Shown: piece after piece, positions 1 to 12,010 of the stretch
How positions within the stretch are numbered: position 1 is the stretch's first letter
Layout of the letters: each line of letters starts with the position of its first letter
The notes under the pieces: model-generated
What the model was told of the DNA's origin: nothing
The model's input: the letters and a program-made list of their open reading frames with translations, nothing else
Database searches by the model: none
Made by a program: the position numbers and the translations under genes
Assembly: GCA_022702545.1 (NCBI GenBank)
Contig: JAHRBC010000005.1
Location: forward strand, 62,001-126,000
DNA length: 64,000 nt
Reading direction: 5' to 3'
Source: Phycomyces nitens
Lineage: Eukaryota > Mucoromycota > Mucoromycetes > Mucorales > Phycomycetaceae

Positions 1-1110
1 CTAAAAAAATCTTTTTGTGTCAAACGATTTTCTATTCTAACGTTGCTTATTTTATTGTAGACCACACCACCAATCACCCCATCTACCTCTTCCTTCATGT
101 ACGATTGTAATCATAATGGTAATATCTTTTTTTGGTCTTTATATTTTTTATAATATTATTCTGATCCTCTCTTTTTATCTTATAGCCTTCCGCCACTCAC
201 ACAGTCTATTATATTGGTATCGTCATCAGTGTCATGGTAAAAAGAACCTTTTGGTGTCAAACTTTTTTTTCTCTAACGTTGTTTATTCTACTTGGGTCAC
301 CCCCATCACACCCTGTCCGTCTCTTCCATCATCTACAACTGGTTATCATAATGGTAATGCCATTTCTTGGTCTATACTTTTCTATAATATTATTGTTATT
401 CTCTCTTTTTATTTTATAGACATATTCCGTTCACACGCCTATTATATGGTATGGTCATCAGTGGCATGGTAAAAAATCGTGTCAAATAATTTTCCCCTTT
501 AACGTTTCTTATTCTACTATAGACCGCCGCCATCAATCACCCCATCTGGCTCCCCCATCATCCTCAACTGTTATCATAACGGTAATGCTGTCTCTTAGTC
601 TTTCTACTTTCCATAACACTATTCTGATTCTCTCTTTTTATATTATAGATCTCCTCTACTCAAACGGTCTATTATATGGTATCGTCATTGGTGGCTTGGT
701 AAAAAATATTTTCGTGTCAAACTATTTTATCCTCTAACGTTTCTTATTCTACTATAGACCGCCGCCATCAATCACCCCATCTGGCTTCCCCATCATCCTC
801 AACTGTTATCATAACGGTAATGCTGTCTCTTAGTCTTTATACTTTCCATAACACTATTCTGATTCTCTCTTTTTATCTTATAGACCTCCTCTACTCAAAC
901 GGTCTATTATATGGTATCGTCATTGGTGGCTTGGTAAAAACTCTTCGTGTCAAACTATTTTCTCCTTTAACATTTCTTATTCTACTATAGACCGCCGCCA
1001 TCACTGTCCACCCCATCTGGCCCCTTCATCATCTACGACTGGTTATCATAATGGTAATGCCTTTTCTTGGTCTTTATCTCTTTCCATAATATTATTCTGG
1101 CTATTTACTA
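1..1110 (+). repeat. Tandem ~228-237 bp cassettes with intron-like structure
   Basis: The landmark ATCATAAYGGTAAT recurs at about 110, 345, 573, 808 and 1045, giving five units of 228-237 bp. Each unit has two exon-like blocks of 49-50 and 59 nt between intron-like spacers of 54-67 nt. Examples are spacers 354-419, 469-522, 582-648 and 699-757. They begin GTAA and end TATAG, often with TAACG or CTAACG about 20-25 nt before the AG. The block lengths do not keep one reading frame, so I do not call a protein. The array sits in the 3' subterminal region of a CACTA element. Confidence 0.75.
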
Positions 1111-2029
1111 ATATTGTTCTATACTCTTAATAAGAATCTATTGTTGGTCATCACGTAACATCCCTCTACTTAATTGTCAACTCTGTTTCTGGTATGTAAA
1201 TCGATTATTCTATTACCCAATTCACCCATACTAATTTACTTTACCCCATCTCTAGTCAATCTAATCATACAAGATGCCATGCCATGCCGCACAACTCAGC
1301 CCCACTTTGTCCGTTCTTATCCATCCCTTACAATGTAAGTATAAAATACCTCGCATCTTAAACAACACCCGCACTCTTGAATATATGTCACTAATATAAC
1401 TTTTATTGTATTAGAATACTGCCGCAACCACCCAAATCGCCGTCAGTCCCTATTTTCAGGTATTGTTCAGTAGTGAAGCACCCGATCCAAGTAGTATCAA
1501 GTAGGCCGGTAGAAGCGGCAAGGATATACAGTAATAGTATTAGAGCTTGTGTACAGAGCCATTCTATTCTTTCCAATAAACACAAATATAAACCATAAAC
1601 CTAATAAGTACGGGGTATAAAACAATGGGGGGGATCATTCTATGCTTGATTGCACAGTAATAGTATTCGATGATTGGTTAATTGCTTGAGGATATCCTTG
1701 ATACCATGGAGAAAGCCAGCTTCTCCCCAACTTTATTTGCTGTGTGTAATCGTCTTTTCAATTTATAAACACATAATCTATTACACTAAAAACATAGTTT
1801 TAAGCACAAAAATCTGGTAAACACCAAAAATCTATATGCAGAAAAAGCTAACGAACCCTACTCTCCCAAAAGTTTTCAACTTTGCACCTGTATGAGATTC
1901 GACTTTGAGCCCAGGAGAAACCTTGCTTACTCCCATACTCGTAGTATTCTGTTCTCCCCTGAAAACCTAAACTTTTCCCCTATTTATTTCTGGTTATATA
2001 CATGGTTTTACCCCACAGTTTTTGCAGTG
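1..2029 (+). mobile_element. 3' end of a family-B CACTA element (B', cut by window edge)
   Basis: This stretch is nearly identical to 57861-59890, the 3' end of element B. The identity stops exactly after the terminal GCAGTG at 2029, and the flanks beyond that point differ. The 3' end reads as CACTGCAAAAACTGTGGGG on the minus strand, a CACTG-type CACTA terminus. Positions 1-1110 hold tandem cassettes, described separately. Positions 1110-2029 hold no open frame I would call a gene. The rest of the element lies left of the window, so its transposase cannot be judged. Confidence 0.8.
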
Positions 2030-2484
2030 CTAGTTGGTGGTTGTTGTAAATGAGTATTGATCACTGCTGAATCTGAGAGTAAGACTGAAGGATAAAATAA
2101 TATCCTCAGCTATTCCAGTCAAACGGATCTGCCTTTATGAGATTATCTAATACACAGATCATCATACACATAATTGATTATTATTTATTATTATCATTAT
2201 CACCATAATATGGGATATACAGATATACACATATTTATCTAATGGCATCATCATATTCCATCTACATATTTCGTTTATTATATGAATACTTGATTGAGAG
2301 ACTACAACTACAATGAATTAATAATTCTAAAACATTACCCAAGTATCTGGGTCGGAATATTAAAATATTACCAATAGCATAAATGCTCTTCTTTACCAAA
2401 GCTCTCTGGCTGATCTGACTGGAGAAGTATCATATCAATAGGTCTCTCTGGATCTTTCCAGAAAGACAATACTCCTGGAAGATG
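2030..2484. other. Unassigned AT-rich spacer between B' and A1
   Basis: There is no gene, tRNA or clear terminal repeat here. It is AT-rich with short ATT/ATC runs around 2170-2300. It could be a fragment of an unrecognised retroelement or host intergenic DNA. It does not match the other B flank after 59890. Confidence 0.5.
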
Positions 2485-2736
2485 CACTGCAAAAATACCC
2501 CCGATTCCCATATGTGTAGTTGATACAGTAGGTATGGGATATAAAGGTCAATTTTCTAGCTCAGGCCCTTTTTTGTGAGTTCAGAGAGAAAAAATATTTT
2601 TAATGGATTTTATTGGGTGTAGGCGATTGTGTAGCATGAAAAAAATAATTATTAAACTCAAAGTATATCAAATAAACTGTACCTGAATATATCTTCTTTA
2701 CTGTTAAACCAAAACATTTCAATTATTTATTAAACA

Positions 2737-5700
2737 ATGGCTCCTATCCGTAAATCTACAAGAACAAAAGAATGTAGATGTTCTATTTGCAAGAACAAAG
2801 AGGGTGGATTTGATTTTCTCACAGCTCAAACATTTAAGCGTCATATGCTTAAAGAAGATGCCAAAAACAGTTTTTCGGTGGTAGATGTAAGATATATTTT
2901 ATATTTTAATTTGAAAATTATTTAATTAATAATAAATACATTTTTGAATTAAATAGTAATGGAAATTGTTGATACTGAAGAGCAATACTTTGAGGCCGTA
3001 GACAATGTAGAGGCCATGGATTTTGAGTCTGGTGGTAAGGATTTCTTAAAATTTTATTGTTTTTTATTAAATTAATTTTTTTACACCTGGGCAGACTTGG
3101 AAAACGGCGTTGAAGAATATGAGGGGGTACAAGAACCCATTAGAAACCTACCTCTCTCTGAGTCCGATGCCATTTTTGGTGCAGAGGATGAATGTAGCTC
3201 AGTTGGTGACTCTGACTCTGACTCTGACAGTGAAAGTGAAGACGAGATGAATGATGATGAAGGTCTGTATAGTATCTGAGCTGATAATCACTCTATCTAT
3301 ATAAATATTATATATTAATATGCTTTTTTTGATTAATATGTTTCTAGAATTCAACTCAGAATTGAGTTTCATTCACGGCTTTATAGTCAAGGCTCTTGCC
3401 CTGTTCATTTCCTTTTACGTTGTCAATGAAGGCGCGATTATCTTGATTGCAATCGTGAACAAGATCCTGGATTTTTTGGCGATTCTTTCCGAGTCCCATC
3501 AAGTGTCTCTGGTCTCAAAAGTATGGCAGGAATGAATGCATTGACAAAGGGAATCAAGAAGTATGTTGCATGTGGTGAATGTCACAGCATTTACGAGAAC
3601 GATGGTGCACCTCTTTTCTGTACATTTGACAAGTTTGAAAACAGCGCCTTGTGTGGCCATGGCTTGTTCAAGTCCAATTTGTCATCTGTCCCAAAAAAAT
3701 TGTATATCTACCAGTCAATCAAACACTCTATCCAAACACTCTTTTCTCGGCCTGATTTTGAATCACAGATCAACTCTTGGAATCGTGGTCCCAAGGTGGA
3801 AAAGACTATGTTTGATATATATGATGGCGCGATGTGGAACGAGTTGCCTGATGTGAATGGAATCCCCTTTGTTGACAGCAAGCGCTCTCTTATGCTGACA
3901 TTAAACATTGACTGGTTCCAACCATTTGATGGTGTCACGTATTCTTGTGGTGCCATCTACCTTGCTGTCAACAACCTTCCTCGTGATGTCAGATTCAAGA
4001 AGGAAAATATCATCCTCGTTGGTTTGATGCCTGGGCCCAGAGAAGCAAAAACCTCAGAGATAAATCACTATCTCAAACCACTGGTCAATGAGTTGGAGGA
4101 TCTCTATAAAGGAATCAGAATGAAGACTCATCAATGCCCATCTGGTGCAACTGTCCGTGCCGCTCTTTTCCTGGTCGCTTGTGACATCCCTGCCGCAAGG
4201 AAAGTATGTGGGTTCACATCCCATACAAGTACAAATGCTTGTCATAAGTGTAATCGTCGGTTCAATCGGTTAGCTGGAACGAACTCTGTTGATTATTCTG
4301 GATTTGATTTCTCAAAGTGGCTCCTTCGCACTAAGAATGATAATCGTAAGGATGCTGAGGTCTGGAGAAATGCAGCCACTCAAGCTGAGAGGCAGCGCCT
4401 TGAAGTTGCCAGTGGTGTTCGCTGGTCCGAACTGCATCGTCTCCAGTACTTTGACGTTGTCCGCTGCACGATCATTGATCCAATGCACAATCTCTTCTTA
4501 GGCACTGCCAAGAGGATGATGGAGAGATGGGTTGCAGATGGAGTAATCAACGATAAGAGTCTCGTTGCCATGCAGAAGATGGTGGAAAAGATGGTGTTGC
4601 CACCAGATTATACTCCATTAAAGACGAAGATTGCAAAGGGGTTCCCCTTCATGAAAGCTGATGAGTGGAAGTCGTGGTGTTTGGTATACTCTCCCGTGGT
4701 ATTGAAGAACGTGCTGCCACTGCCAATGTTCAAAAATTGGATGTTTTTTGTAAATGCCTGCCGTTTTTTGACCAAGCCAAGTATCTCTGAGGACGATATT
4801 GAGGAAGCGCATTGCAATCTGGAGCAGTTTGGCAAAGGTTGTGAGCAATTATATGAGTCTGACCTCCTCTCTCCCAACATGCACCTCCATCTTCACCTTC
4901 GTGAAACGGTTCTGGACTTTGGTCCAGTTTATGGCTACTGGCTTTTTGGTTTTGAGAGGTACAACAGTATCCTCAAAAACATCAACACGAACAGGAAAGG
5001 TGGATTCGAGGCCACATACATGAGAAGCTTTGTTGAGGATACACGAAAGGCAGATTTTGTTCGTGGGTTTCTGAGCACAGCCAATGGATATCATTTGTCA
5101 GATATCTTTCGCATGTTTACCAATACCCCAGACACTATATCCACGCCAGCACATTCTCATTATTTCTCTACCTTCTCATTGCCTGATTTTGTTGAATATG
5201 CTGAAAATCCATTGATAACAGTATATGGTAACGAGCCTTTGCCACCATCAACACTCCCATTGAAAAAGAAGCCCATGAGTATGATGAGTAGGGCAGAATA
5301 TGACTGTTTGGTGGAATATTACCAGGTTGCCTACAATGACAGGTCCATCAAAGGCTGTAATGACACCATGGCTTCCTCTGCTTTTGTCAATGACTGGATC
5401 GAAATGCTCAAGTCTGTCAGTATTCTAGGCCAGATGTTCAAAGGAAGGAGTGGTAGAAATCAAAAAGGATCATATATCCAAGCATTATTTGTTGAGGAAA
5501 AGACCGAGGCAGTGTACGCGTATGTTGGAGAGATTCAGTATCTATTTGTTCACGCATTTAGCCCTGCTGTTTCTTCTTCACATCGTGGAAATGCCTATAA
5601 CAGTCAACACACCTTTGCTTTTGTGAACTGGTTCAAAACTACGTCAGACACCACCAGAGAGGCTGAAGGCATTGAGATTCACAAGGACGAATTTTCAGCT

Positions 5701-5826
5701 CTTGACTTTCAAAGCATTCTTCCTGTCCATCGGATTCTCCTGCCTGTTGCAATTGTGGATTATAAATCTAGTAGTAACATTAACAAAAAACTAGTTGTCC
5801 CCTTGCCTAGAAAGGTTTCCGCCTAA
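2737..5826 (+). pseudogene. Tnp2-type CACTA transposase of A1, two frameshifts
   Basis: This is a CACTA transposase that would cut and join element ends in the nucleus. Inferred exons are 2737-2886, 2957-3033, 3095-3262 and 3348-5826. Exon 1 has a CRCSICK...H finger and exon 3 is acidic (DSDSDSESEDE). Exon 4 has the Transposase_21-like core: SLMLTLNIDWFQPF, LVGLMPGP, ACDIPAARK, NACHKCNRR and IDPMHNLFLGTAKRMM. After it come a DUF4218-like YGYWLFGFERYN and a DUF4216-like C-terminus. Compared with A2, one T is missing in the exon 1 run (about 2874) and one in the run near 3475. These break the frame, leaving 767 open codons from 3523. Exon joins keep frame in the A2 version. The lesions could be decay or homopolymer errors. 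Confidence 0.8.
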
Positions 5827-5921
5827 ATATATTTATCTTATCTCTCTTGGTTTTAATTATAATTTTATAGGTTGTTTTGCGAATCATGTGTTTAAAAAGT
5901 AAAAAAGACAAAAACAAAGAT

Positions 5922-7153
5922 TTATTCATTTTTGAATGTCCAGACAGGCAAATTCAAAGTCAGGTGACTTGGGGCAGGAATCTCCTTGACTGATGTTTGC
6001 TGTCTGGGCATTCTTGTCTTTGTCTTTGGTCCAGACCGTTTCAGATCATCCTCTCTTGAAAAACGGTCAATGACCTCCAGAAGCCGGTTCAACTATATTA
6101 AATTTATCAGTCTTTTATCAGCACTCAGCACATCACTCTACAAAATATTAATTACCTCATCGCTTCTCCAGCTGGGACGAGCAACATGGAGAACACGCAT
6201 GGTGATACCAGGTGCAACGTCTTCCATGCCCGACTCACCATCAGACATCACATCCTTTTGGAGGACATGGAGATAGGCCATCTCCTCAGAGTTTTCAGGC
6301 TTATGGCCCATCTCCTCATCAATTGCCCTCCAGTGACGCTTGTAGACCGCCACCCTGCGCGAGTGGATCTAGAAAAATTTTCAGATTAAGTCAAAAATAT
6401 CATATTGTCTTTATACTAACCTCGACGAGCCTGCTGTTGGCCCGAACCTTTTTCTTCTTTGCAATAGACTGCTCTTCAGTCATCTTTGCAACGCGATGGT
6501 AGTACTTATAGTTATTTTTTAGTTTTTGCACTACCATGCCAGGCCAAAAACCAGCAGCACGAGGCTGTGAGAGAATGTAGTCTCTCATGTAGTTAATGAC
6601 CCTGACATTGTCTGGGTGGTCGATCCTCTCATCCTTATTCCATTTCTGCTTGCCTTCGTTCTCAGCAATCAGAGCTGGATCTTCGGAGTCAAGGTCTTTC
6701 TTCCACATCTTATTCTCAATAAGTTCCTGGATATAATTTGTGAGAAAATATTTTTTTACAAAACAATAATAATATTCATACCAAGACAATCGCGCGCATA
6801 TCACTGGGACTAATTGAGCTGGAGGGGCCAACAGAAGGAACCATTCCAACGGAACCAGCTTGGCCAAGAGGGAGCTGGCTCTGGACACCACTGGCATGGG
6901 CTTCCATGAGTGTACTCATGGTCTTGTTGGTCTTGCCAGCGATGTCATAGACCATTCCCATTCTGGACTTGAGGAACCTCAAGTCTTCAAGGATAGCGGC
7001 CATTTCTGTCCTGCCTTGGCTACTTCCCTCACCAGTACTAGGAGATCTAGGCATAATCTCACGCTGGCTGATACGACCAGCAACAACATGGTCAATTGGA
7101 GCAGCTGGATTTGCTCTGGCTTTGCGTCCTGAGTTTGCTTGGGTTGGGGACAT
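5922..7153 (-). CDS. Second (helper) gene of A1, TNPA-like candidate
   Basis: Four exons with phase-0 introns are read from the sequence: 7153-6782, 6726-6421 (306 nt), 6368-6156 and 6092-5922, for about 353 residues, ending WTFKNE. The N-terminus is Ser/Pro/Gly-rich with a possible coiled coil (ILEDLRFLKSRMGMVYDI). Exon 2 is basic (YILSQPRAAGFWPGMVVQKL, KNNYKYYHRVAKMT). Exon 3 ends ARPSWRSDE right before a GTAAT donor. It converges on the transposase, with stop codons about 95 bp apart. Equivalents exist in elements B, C and D with the same exon lengths or motifs. The family is not one I can name. A DNA-binding helper of the plant TNPA kind is inference from position. The reading frame is intact here. 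Confidence 0.75.
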
Positions 7154-8640
7154 TTTCTAAATAAATATTTTTAAAATAAAATAATAATAATACATAGATT
7201 AATATATTTTTATTATATATATCCTTGAATATATAGACTTACATAATAAGCTGTAGTAGTGGGTGTAGTGTCAGGTAAGAACAATAATATTACTTGTCAA
7301 AAAAACTATATTTATATATTGAAAAAAGTATATTTTCGGAGTACAGCAAAATAAAATGAATTTGTGGACACACAGTTTTCATAATCCCATTATTCTCATA
7401 ATTTATTAGGGCTTACTATAATCTAAAAATGCGTATGGATTCTTTTTTCCCAATTTTCCCTTTTTCTCTTTCTTTTTCTTTTTGCTTCTTTTATACTCTC
7501 TGGTAAGTATTTAAAAATTTTTCACGCAATTAAAAACAACCTTTAACATTTTTTCAATTATCTAAAAGATGTCCTATAGTCACTTTTATTCATGCTTACA
7601 CAAGAAAAACGTAAATAGGCGCACTATTTTTTATTGCTGTTGCTAATCAGTAATCTTCATCTTGTAGATTCAAAAACAACTCCTTTCAATTGTAATGGCC
7701 AAAGATGACAATGATGAAGTTGAATGGAGGGAATGTACTTGGTATGTTTGAATATTTTATCACTATTAATACTAATATATTCTGTCTTTACTATCAGCTC
7801 TTTATATTAAACAAAATTGCCGCGTTTTAACAAAGATATGGAATACCCAACAAACCAGTTTGTCTTGGTAAGTAATCAGTCATTCCTATTACTTTTCTAA
7901 CAGAAAATATAGATATCTTTTCTATTACACGTACACATTTTTTGATGGCTATATCATTATCTATCATGAAATACTGTTTGGTATGCCTGAAAATTTGCTC
8001 TCAAGATATGGAGCATCTACTCTGTTCTGTCAACCACTTCAGCCATTCAAAGCAGTAGTTAAAGAGTCGGCCATGCTCTCGACCCATGTTTTAAAAAGGT
8101 AAACATAAGTATACCGTGAATATAGCTATAGCCATGAATCTAGACCAAATTACTAGGCTGTATATTATGAGAAAAAATTTTATCAATAAAAACATATTCA
8201 TAAACTATTTGCCATAATCTATTATAAAGAAGTATATAATAAATTACCAATTGAAAGTATTCAAAGCCTCAAAAATATTAAACAGCCAATAAATACACGT
8301 CTGGTGGAAGATAGTTGAATGGATAGACAAGGGAAAGTAATGAAAGTTGAATCTTGATCTGTCAAAAATAGATCTTATTATTGACCTTGAAATAATAATC
8401 CATGTAACGTTATACTGAAAAGAGATAAAATATACACTTTCAGTTACAGTTCTGTACCTCCTTGAGGTTAATGAGCCGACATGCCCAAAACTAGAGCATT
8501 ATATCTGCCGAATTACTGCAACATCTCATATGACTTGTCATTCATATCTGGAGAGTAATATTTCTATTTAATTCTAGGATTTTTTATTTATTTGCCTCGG
8601 GATTTCACTTACTATCACATCTGGGAATCGTACATTTTTT
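7154..8640. other. A1 3' non-coding region with gene-capture-like exons
   Basis: No complete gene is visible. Around 7695-8099 there are good splice-like signals: a short open block starting ATGGCCAAAGATGACAAT at 7695, donors GTATGT (about 7742) and GTAAGT (about 7868), and acceptors CTATCAG and CTAACAG. A last block of about 185 nt stays open (GMPENLLSRYGASTLFCQPL) up to a GTAAAC donor at 8100. No join I tried keeps the frame past the second block. The same layout is in A2. It may be a captured host gene fragment. 8100-8640 looks empty apart from the terminal repeat. Confidence 0.4.
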
Positions 8641-8921
8641 TGCAGTGTTAGCTTAGATTTCCTTTTTTCTTTTCTTTTCCCCTTTTTATTTTTATTTTAA
8701 TTTTACGTTCTGCATGAATTTTCTGCTGTTACACCACCTTCCCCACATTTTCGTTCCCCTTAGCTTAGTCTCCTTCCCCCAGTTTTTCCCTTTTTCACCT
8801 AGGGTTTTTTTTCATTTCTCCTCATTTTTCCTGTACTCTTAAAGGCGGGCAATAGCACTATAGTGCGTGTGCCCACTAGCCTTCCAAATAAACACTTTTA
8901 CCTACACCAAGAAACAGACAC

Positions 8922-9594
8922 TGACACGTGTGTTGTGGGCAGGTTTGGTTTCGACCATGAATCCGGACCAAGGGCCCGGAACAGGCTTAGGAGGGGTCGG
9001 AGGCCGGACCAGTCCGAGGAAGAAGTCCGAGCTGAGTAAGGATGGCCGATCCCCGAGTTTCTTTATTTCTCTTTCTTGTCAATTTTTCTTTATTTTATTT
9101 TATCACATTTTATTATTTCCTTTTTTATAATCTTTCCTTTTATATTTCCTTTGTGAATCCTTTCTCACTTTCTTGCAAGATTGCACCATTCTGTACTTCT
9201 TTAGTTTATTTCCCCTACTTCTTTGTCTTACTCGTTTCTTTACTATGTTATAGTATATTTTTATTATATTTTTCCTTTGGCCTTGATGGCATCATTTTAT
9301 TATTTTATTATTTCATTTTCGGTTATTCTTTTAGTTATTTTCTTTGTCTATAAAAGACATTCTTTTGCAATGAATAAACAGGAGTCAGTTTTACAATCAA
9401 TTTTACAGTTATTTTATTCTTTTGAGTTTAAGCTCTCAATCTCTGAAGAGCAGTTATATTTTGCCCGGTCATTTTGGGGATATTTCTGTTGAGTTTCATT
9501 AGTCTTTTACTGGTTCTTTCATTGTTTCTTTTATATATTTTATTTGTCACCCGTTCGGTTACCATACACAACCATACAAACACATCACGCGTCA
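8922..9594 (+). repeat. Candidate solo LTR
   Basis: The segment starts TGACACGTG and ends CACGCGTCA, near-perfect inverted ends. It is flanked by ACAC on both sides (8918-8921 and 9595-9598). Inside are a very pyrimidine-rich stretch (9050-9340), a TATA-like CTATAAAAGA near 9349 and AATAAA at about 9374, as expected for an LTR promoter and polyadenylation site. A similar TGACACGTGTTGAG start recurs at 9604, so LTRs may be adjacent. The 4-bp duplication is partly simple sequence, so support is moderate. 8648-8921 before it is pyrimidine-rich with nothing recognisable. Confidence 0.45.
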
Positions 9595-9646
9595 ACACAC
9601 TTCTGACACGTGTTGAGTTATAGGTTGTGAAGCAACTGGTCAGAAT

Positions 9647-10042
9647 TGTTGATAAATGATATTCTTGGAAGGAGTTCGGACTTCGCAAGAAAATAGAAAA
9701 CAGATGTGGTAATTCACGGGGGAAAAACAATCGAGAGAAAATAGACAGTAAGTAGATACTTTGAGACTGTATATAAGCTTGTCTTTATTAAGATACAAAA
9801 TGTGCCGTTCTTTATATACTCTTTCAATGTGCTGTTGCACTAACTCTTTGACTTCCTTATATATGTAGTCTTTTACCACATTAAGATATTATACATGATA
9901 AGCTTCTGAGCTCCACGTCTGTGTTACTATTATTCTGATGCATTGCTATAATTCCTTTATCGTACTTTATTAGCTCTCAGCTAATCTGCACTTATAGCTT
10001 TTGTATACGTAAAATATACACTGATAAGGCTGGATCACCACA
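9647..10042 (-). repeat. 3' LTR of Gypsy element G1
   Basis: Read on the minus strand, the G-rich tract GGGTGGGGATAA is followed at once by TGTGGTGATCC. This is the arrangement of a polypurine tract and LTR start, so the inner edge at 10042 is well supported. The LTR contains GAGTATATAAAG and AATAAAGAC (promoter and polyadenylation candidates). It may end TATCAACA at 9647, but the outer edge is uncertain. Confidence 0.5.
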
Positions 10043-10206
10043 TTATCCCCACCCAGGTATTAACTAAATACCGTCCAATTCTTCTTGCACTTTTTTTGTG
10101 ATCAGCTTCATCCCTTTTGATTGTATACATGGCCTGTGTATAAATCTGTATAATGTCTAACATTATCTTTTAAACAAGTACTCTGCGATCCTTAGACAGC
10201 TCTTGT

Positions 10207-11653
10207 TTAAGATCTACTGCGTTTACTTTTTTGATTAGCTGGTTTTGCATTTCTTTTTCTTTTTGTGCCTGAATTTTCTTTAGGTGTCTGATGTGCATCT
10301 TTCATATCCTTCAACAATCTTTTGTTGGCCTTATTTATCTCCTTGATACCTTCTGGTACTTCACCAATTCTTTGCCAGTATTCTTTGATGAATTTTTGGA
10401 TCCGAAAAATGATCCTCTGGCTCCCAGGTATCATGAGATTCATCATAGTCTAACCATTTGCATCTGTAGATATATTTGTTCTTGTCATCTTTCTTATGAC
10501 CAATAATAGCTTCGACTTTATAAAAGTTGTTATTTTGCTCTAATATCTTATCTGAGACTTTCTTTAACAGAGAAAGAGGATAATTCCTGGGTTCTAAGAA
10601 ACCCTTTTCATTTTTCAATACATATGTATTAGCAGCAGTTTTTCTGACAACAGTATAGAATCCCTTATACTTTGGATCCAACTTATTCTGTTTTTCTGTC
10701 ACCAAAATCATGACTATTGATCCAGGAGCTAGATCCATGATTTTATGACTTTTGTCAAAATTCTTCTTCTGCTTCTCAGTGACTTGTTTCACTTGCTCAT
10801 ACACTGCAGGATAGACTATCTCAGTCATCCTCTTTATTTTATCTTGCAACTCTTTCTGAATCTGTTCAGAAGTCGCACTATCCTTCTCTTTACTAAAGTC
10901 CTTGAAGTCATTTGGATTCCTTCCAAACATTAACAAGAATGGTGTACTCTTAGTCCTAGCATTATACTTGCTGTTCAAAAACAACTGTGCAGCTGGTACC
11001 TTCTGATCCCAATCAGCGACGTTTCCAACTATTTGTTTCTTGATGGTGTTCACTGCCGCCTGGACAGCTCTTTCACTTGCACCATTAGCTCTAGGATGGT
11101 ATTGCAATATCAATGTATGTTCAAAACCCATATTCTCTTTTATACATGTCATCAATGAGTTCACAAACTCTTGTCCACAATCACTCTGCAACTTTCTCAT
11201 TGGACCCCATGTGCTTATCACGTCCAGTACTTGTAAAGCAATAGTTGCCGCACCCTTATTTGGTATAGCGCGCAATACATAAAACTTGCTTGCAATGTCA
11301 ATCATGACTAACAAGTACTCATTTCCTTTGGTCGATGTTGTAAATGGCCCAGCCAGATCTATTCCCCAACTATCACCAGGAAGTGTTGCAGTTACAGGTC
11401 TTAAAGGATTATAACCTTTTCTTGTGATATTGTGACGTTGACACTGTACACACGCTTTTACTAGGTCATTTGCTTGAATCTTCAAGTTGGTCCAATAGAT
11501 ATCTTTTCTCTTTAAGGCATGTAGTATCGCCTCTACACCAAAATGACCTTTCAAATGCTCTTCTACTAAGAGCATATTCCTCTCATTCTCTGTAGGAGGA
11601 GTAAAGTATTCACCACTCAATATATCTGGAAGCAGTTCCATAGTGACTGCCAC
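10207..11653 (-). pseudogene. Gypsy G1 integrase with chromodomain, 5'-truncated
   Basis: This is the C-terminal part of a Ty3/Gypsy polyprotein that inserts cDNA into chromatin. In order it shows a zinc-binding HHCC region (GHFGVEAILHALKRK, CVQCQRH), integrase core residues (WGIDLAGPF, SDCGQEFV, NGASERAVQ) and a chromodomain (YIYRCKWLDYDESHDTWEPE). That marks a chromovirus-type element. The upstream part is lost where element E3 begins at 11651. The frame ends early at 10361, but reading one fewer A in the run near 10401 continues into KEYWQRIGEV and a basic tail (KRKRNAKPANQKSKRSRS) to 10207. This looks like a one-base homopolymer lesion. 10043-10206 contains only the polypurine tract and untranslated sequence. 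Confidence 0.8.
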
Positions 11654-11659
11654 TACGGC

Positions 11660-12010
11660 TAAGAAATCGGCAGTTATCTACCGTTTTGGTCACATAACTA
11701 CTGTTTTTTTGGTGGGGCAAAACGGTGGATATGACCCTGTGTAAGGCAAATTTGGTAGTAGCTACCGTTTTTATAGTGGCAAAAATCGGCAGATAACTAC
11801 CGTTTTGGTCACATAACTACCATTTTTCTTCACTAAAAAAACAGTAGTTATCTGCCGTTTTGGTAACATTGCTACCGTTTGTTTGGTGGGGCAAAACGGT
11901 GGATATGACCCTGTGTAAGGCGAGTTTGGTAGTAGCTACTGTTTTTTGCTAATAAAAAAACGGCAGATAACTACCGTTTTGGTAACATAACTACCATTTT
12001 TTTATCCAAC
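11660..12010. repeat. E3 subterminal hairpin motif array
   Basis: Repeated blocks of the form ACGGTAG / CTACCGT (with CGGCAGTTATCTACCG variants) alternate on both strands, at least eight half-sites in about 350 bp. Paired half-sites can fold into short hairpins. CACTA elements usually carry arrays of short subterminal motifs bound by their helper protein. This is the natural reading, though binding is inference. 12010-13390 beyond it is AT-rich, with no gene seen. Confidence 0.65.

Larger units (their letters stand above)
2485..8647 (+). mobile_element. CACTA (CMC) transposon A1
   Basis: The left terminus is CACTGCAAAAATACCCCC and the right end, read on the minus strand, is CACTGCAAAAAAATGTACG. 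Both ends continue with a shared GATTCCCAKATGTG block. The 6.16 kb element holds a transposase (plus) converging on a helper gene (minus). It is about 99% identical by eye to A2 at 50662-56829. The 3-bp flanks are ATG on the left and TTA on the right, so there is no target duplication, unlike A2. Possible reasons are rearrangement after insertion or misassembly. Confidence 0.85.

Noticed and set aside
1403..1585. 60-codon minus-strand frame also present at 59264-59446 and, diverged, near 23690-23850
   Set aside because: It is conserved between B and C ends only as part of the non-coding 3' region; too short, with no splice or domain support to call a gene.
3523..5826. Assignment of the large transposases to the Kyakuja-Dileera-Zisupton group
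   Set aside because: The order NIDWFQPF, LMPGP, ACDIPAARK, ACxKC, then FERYN and a C-terminal DUF4216-like end follows the Tnp2 (Transposase_21) CACTA plan, and the CACTG termini with 3-bp duplications agree.
11660..12010. CRISPR or riboswitch-like array of palindromic repeats
   Set aside because: Half-sites are irregularly spaced and on both strands, and they recur at the ends of every E element, so they are transposon subterminal motifs.
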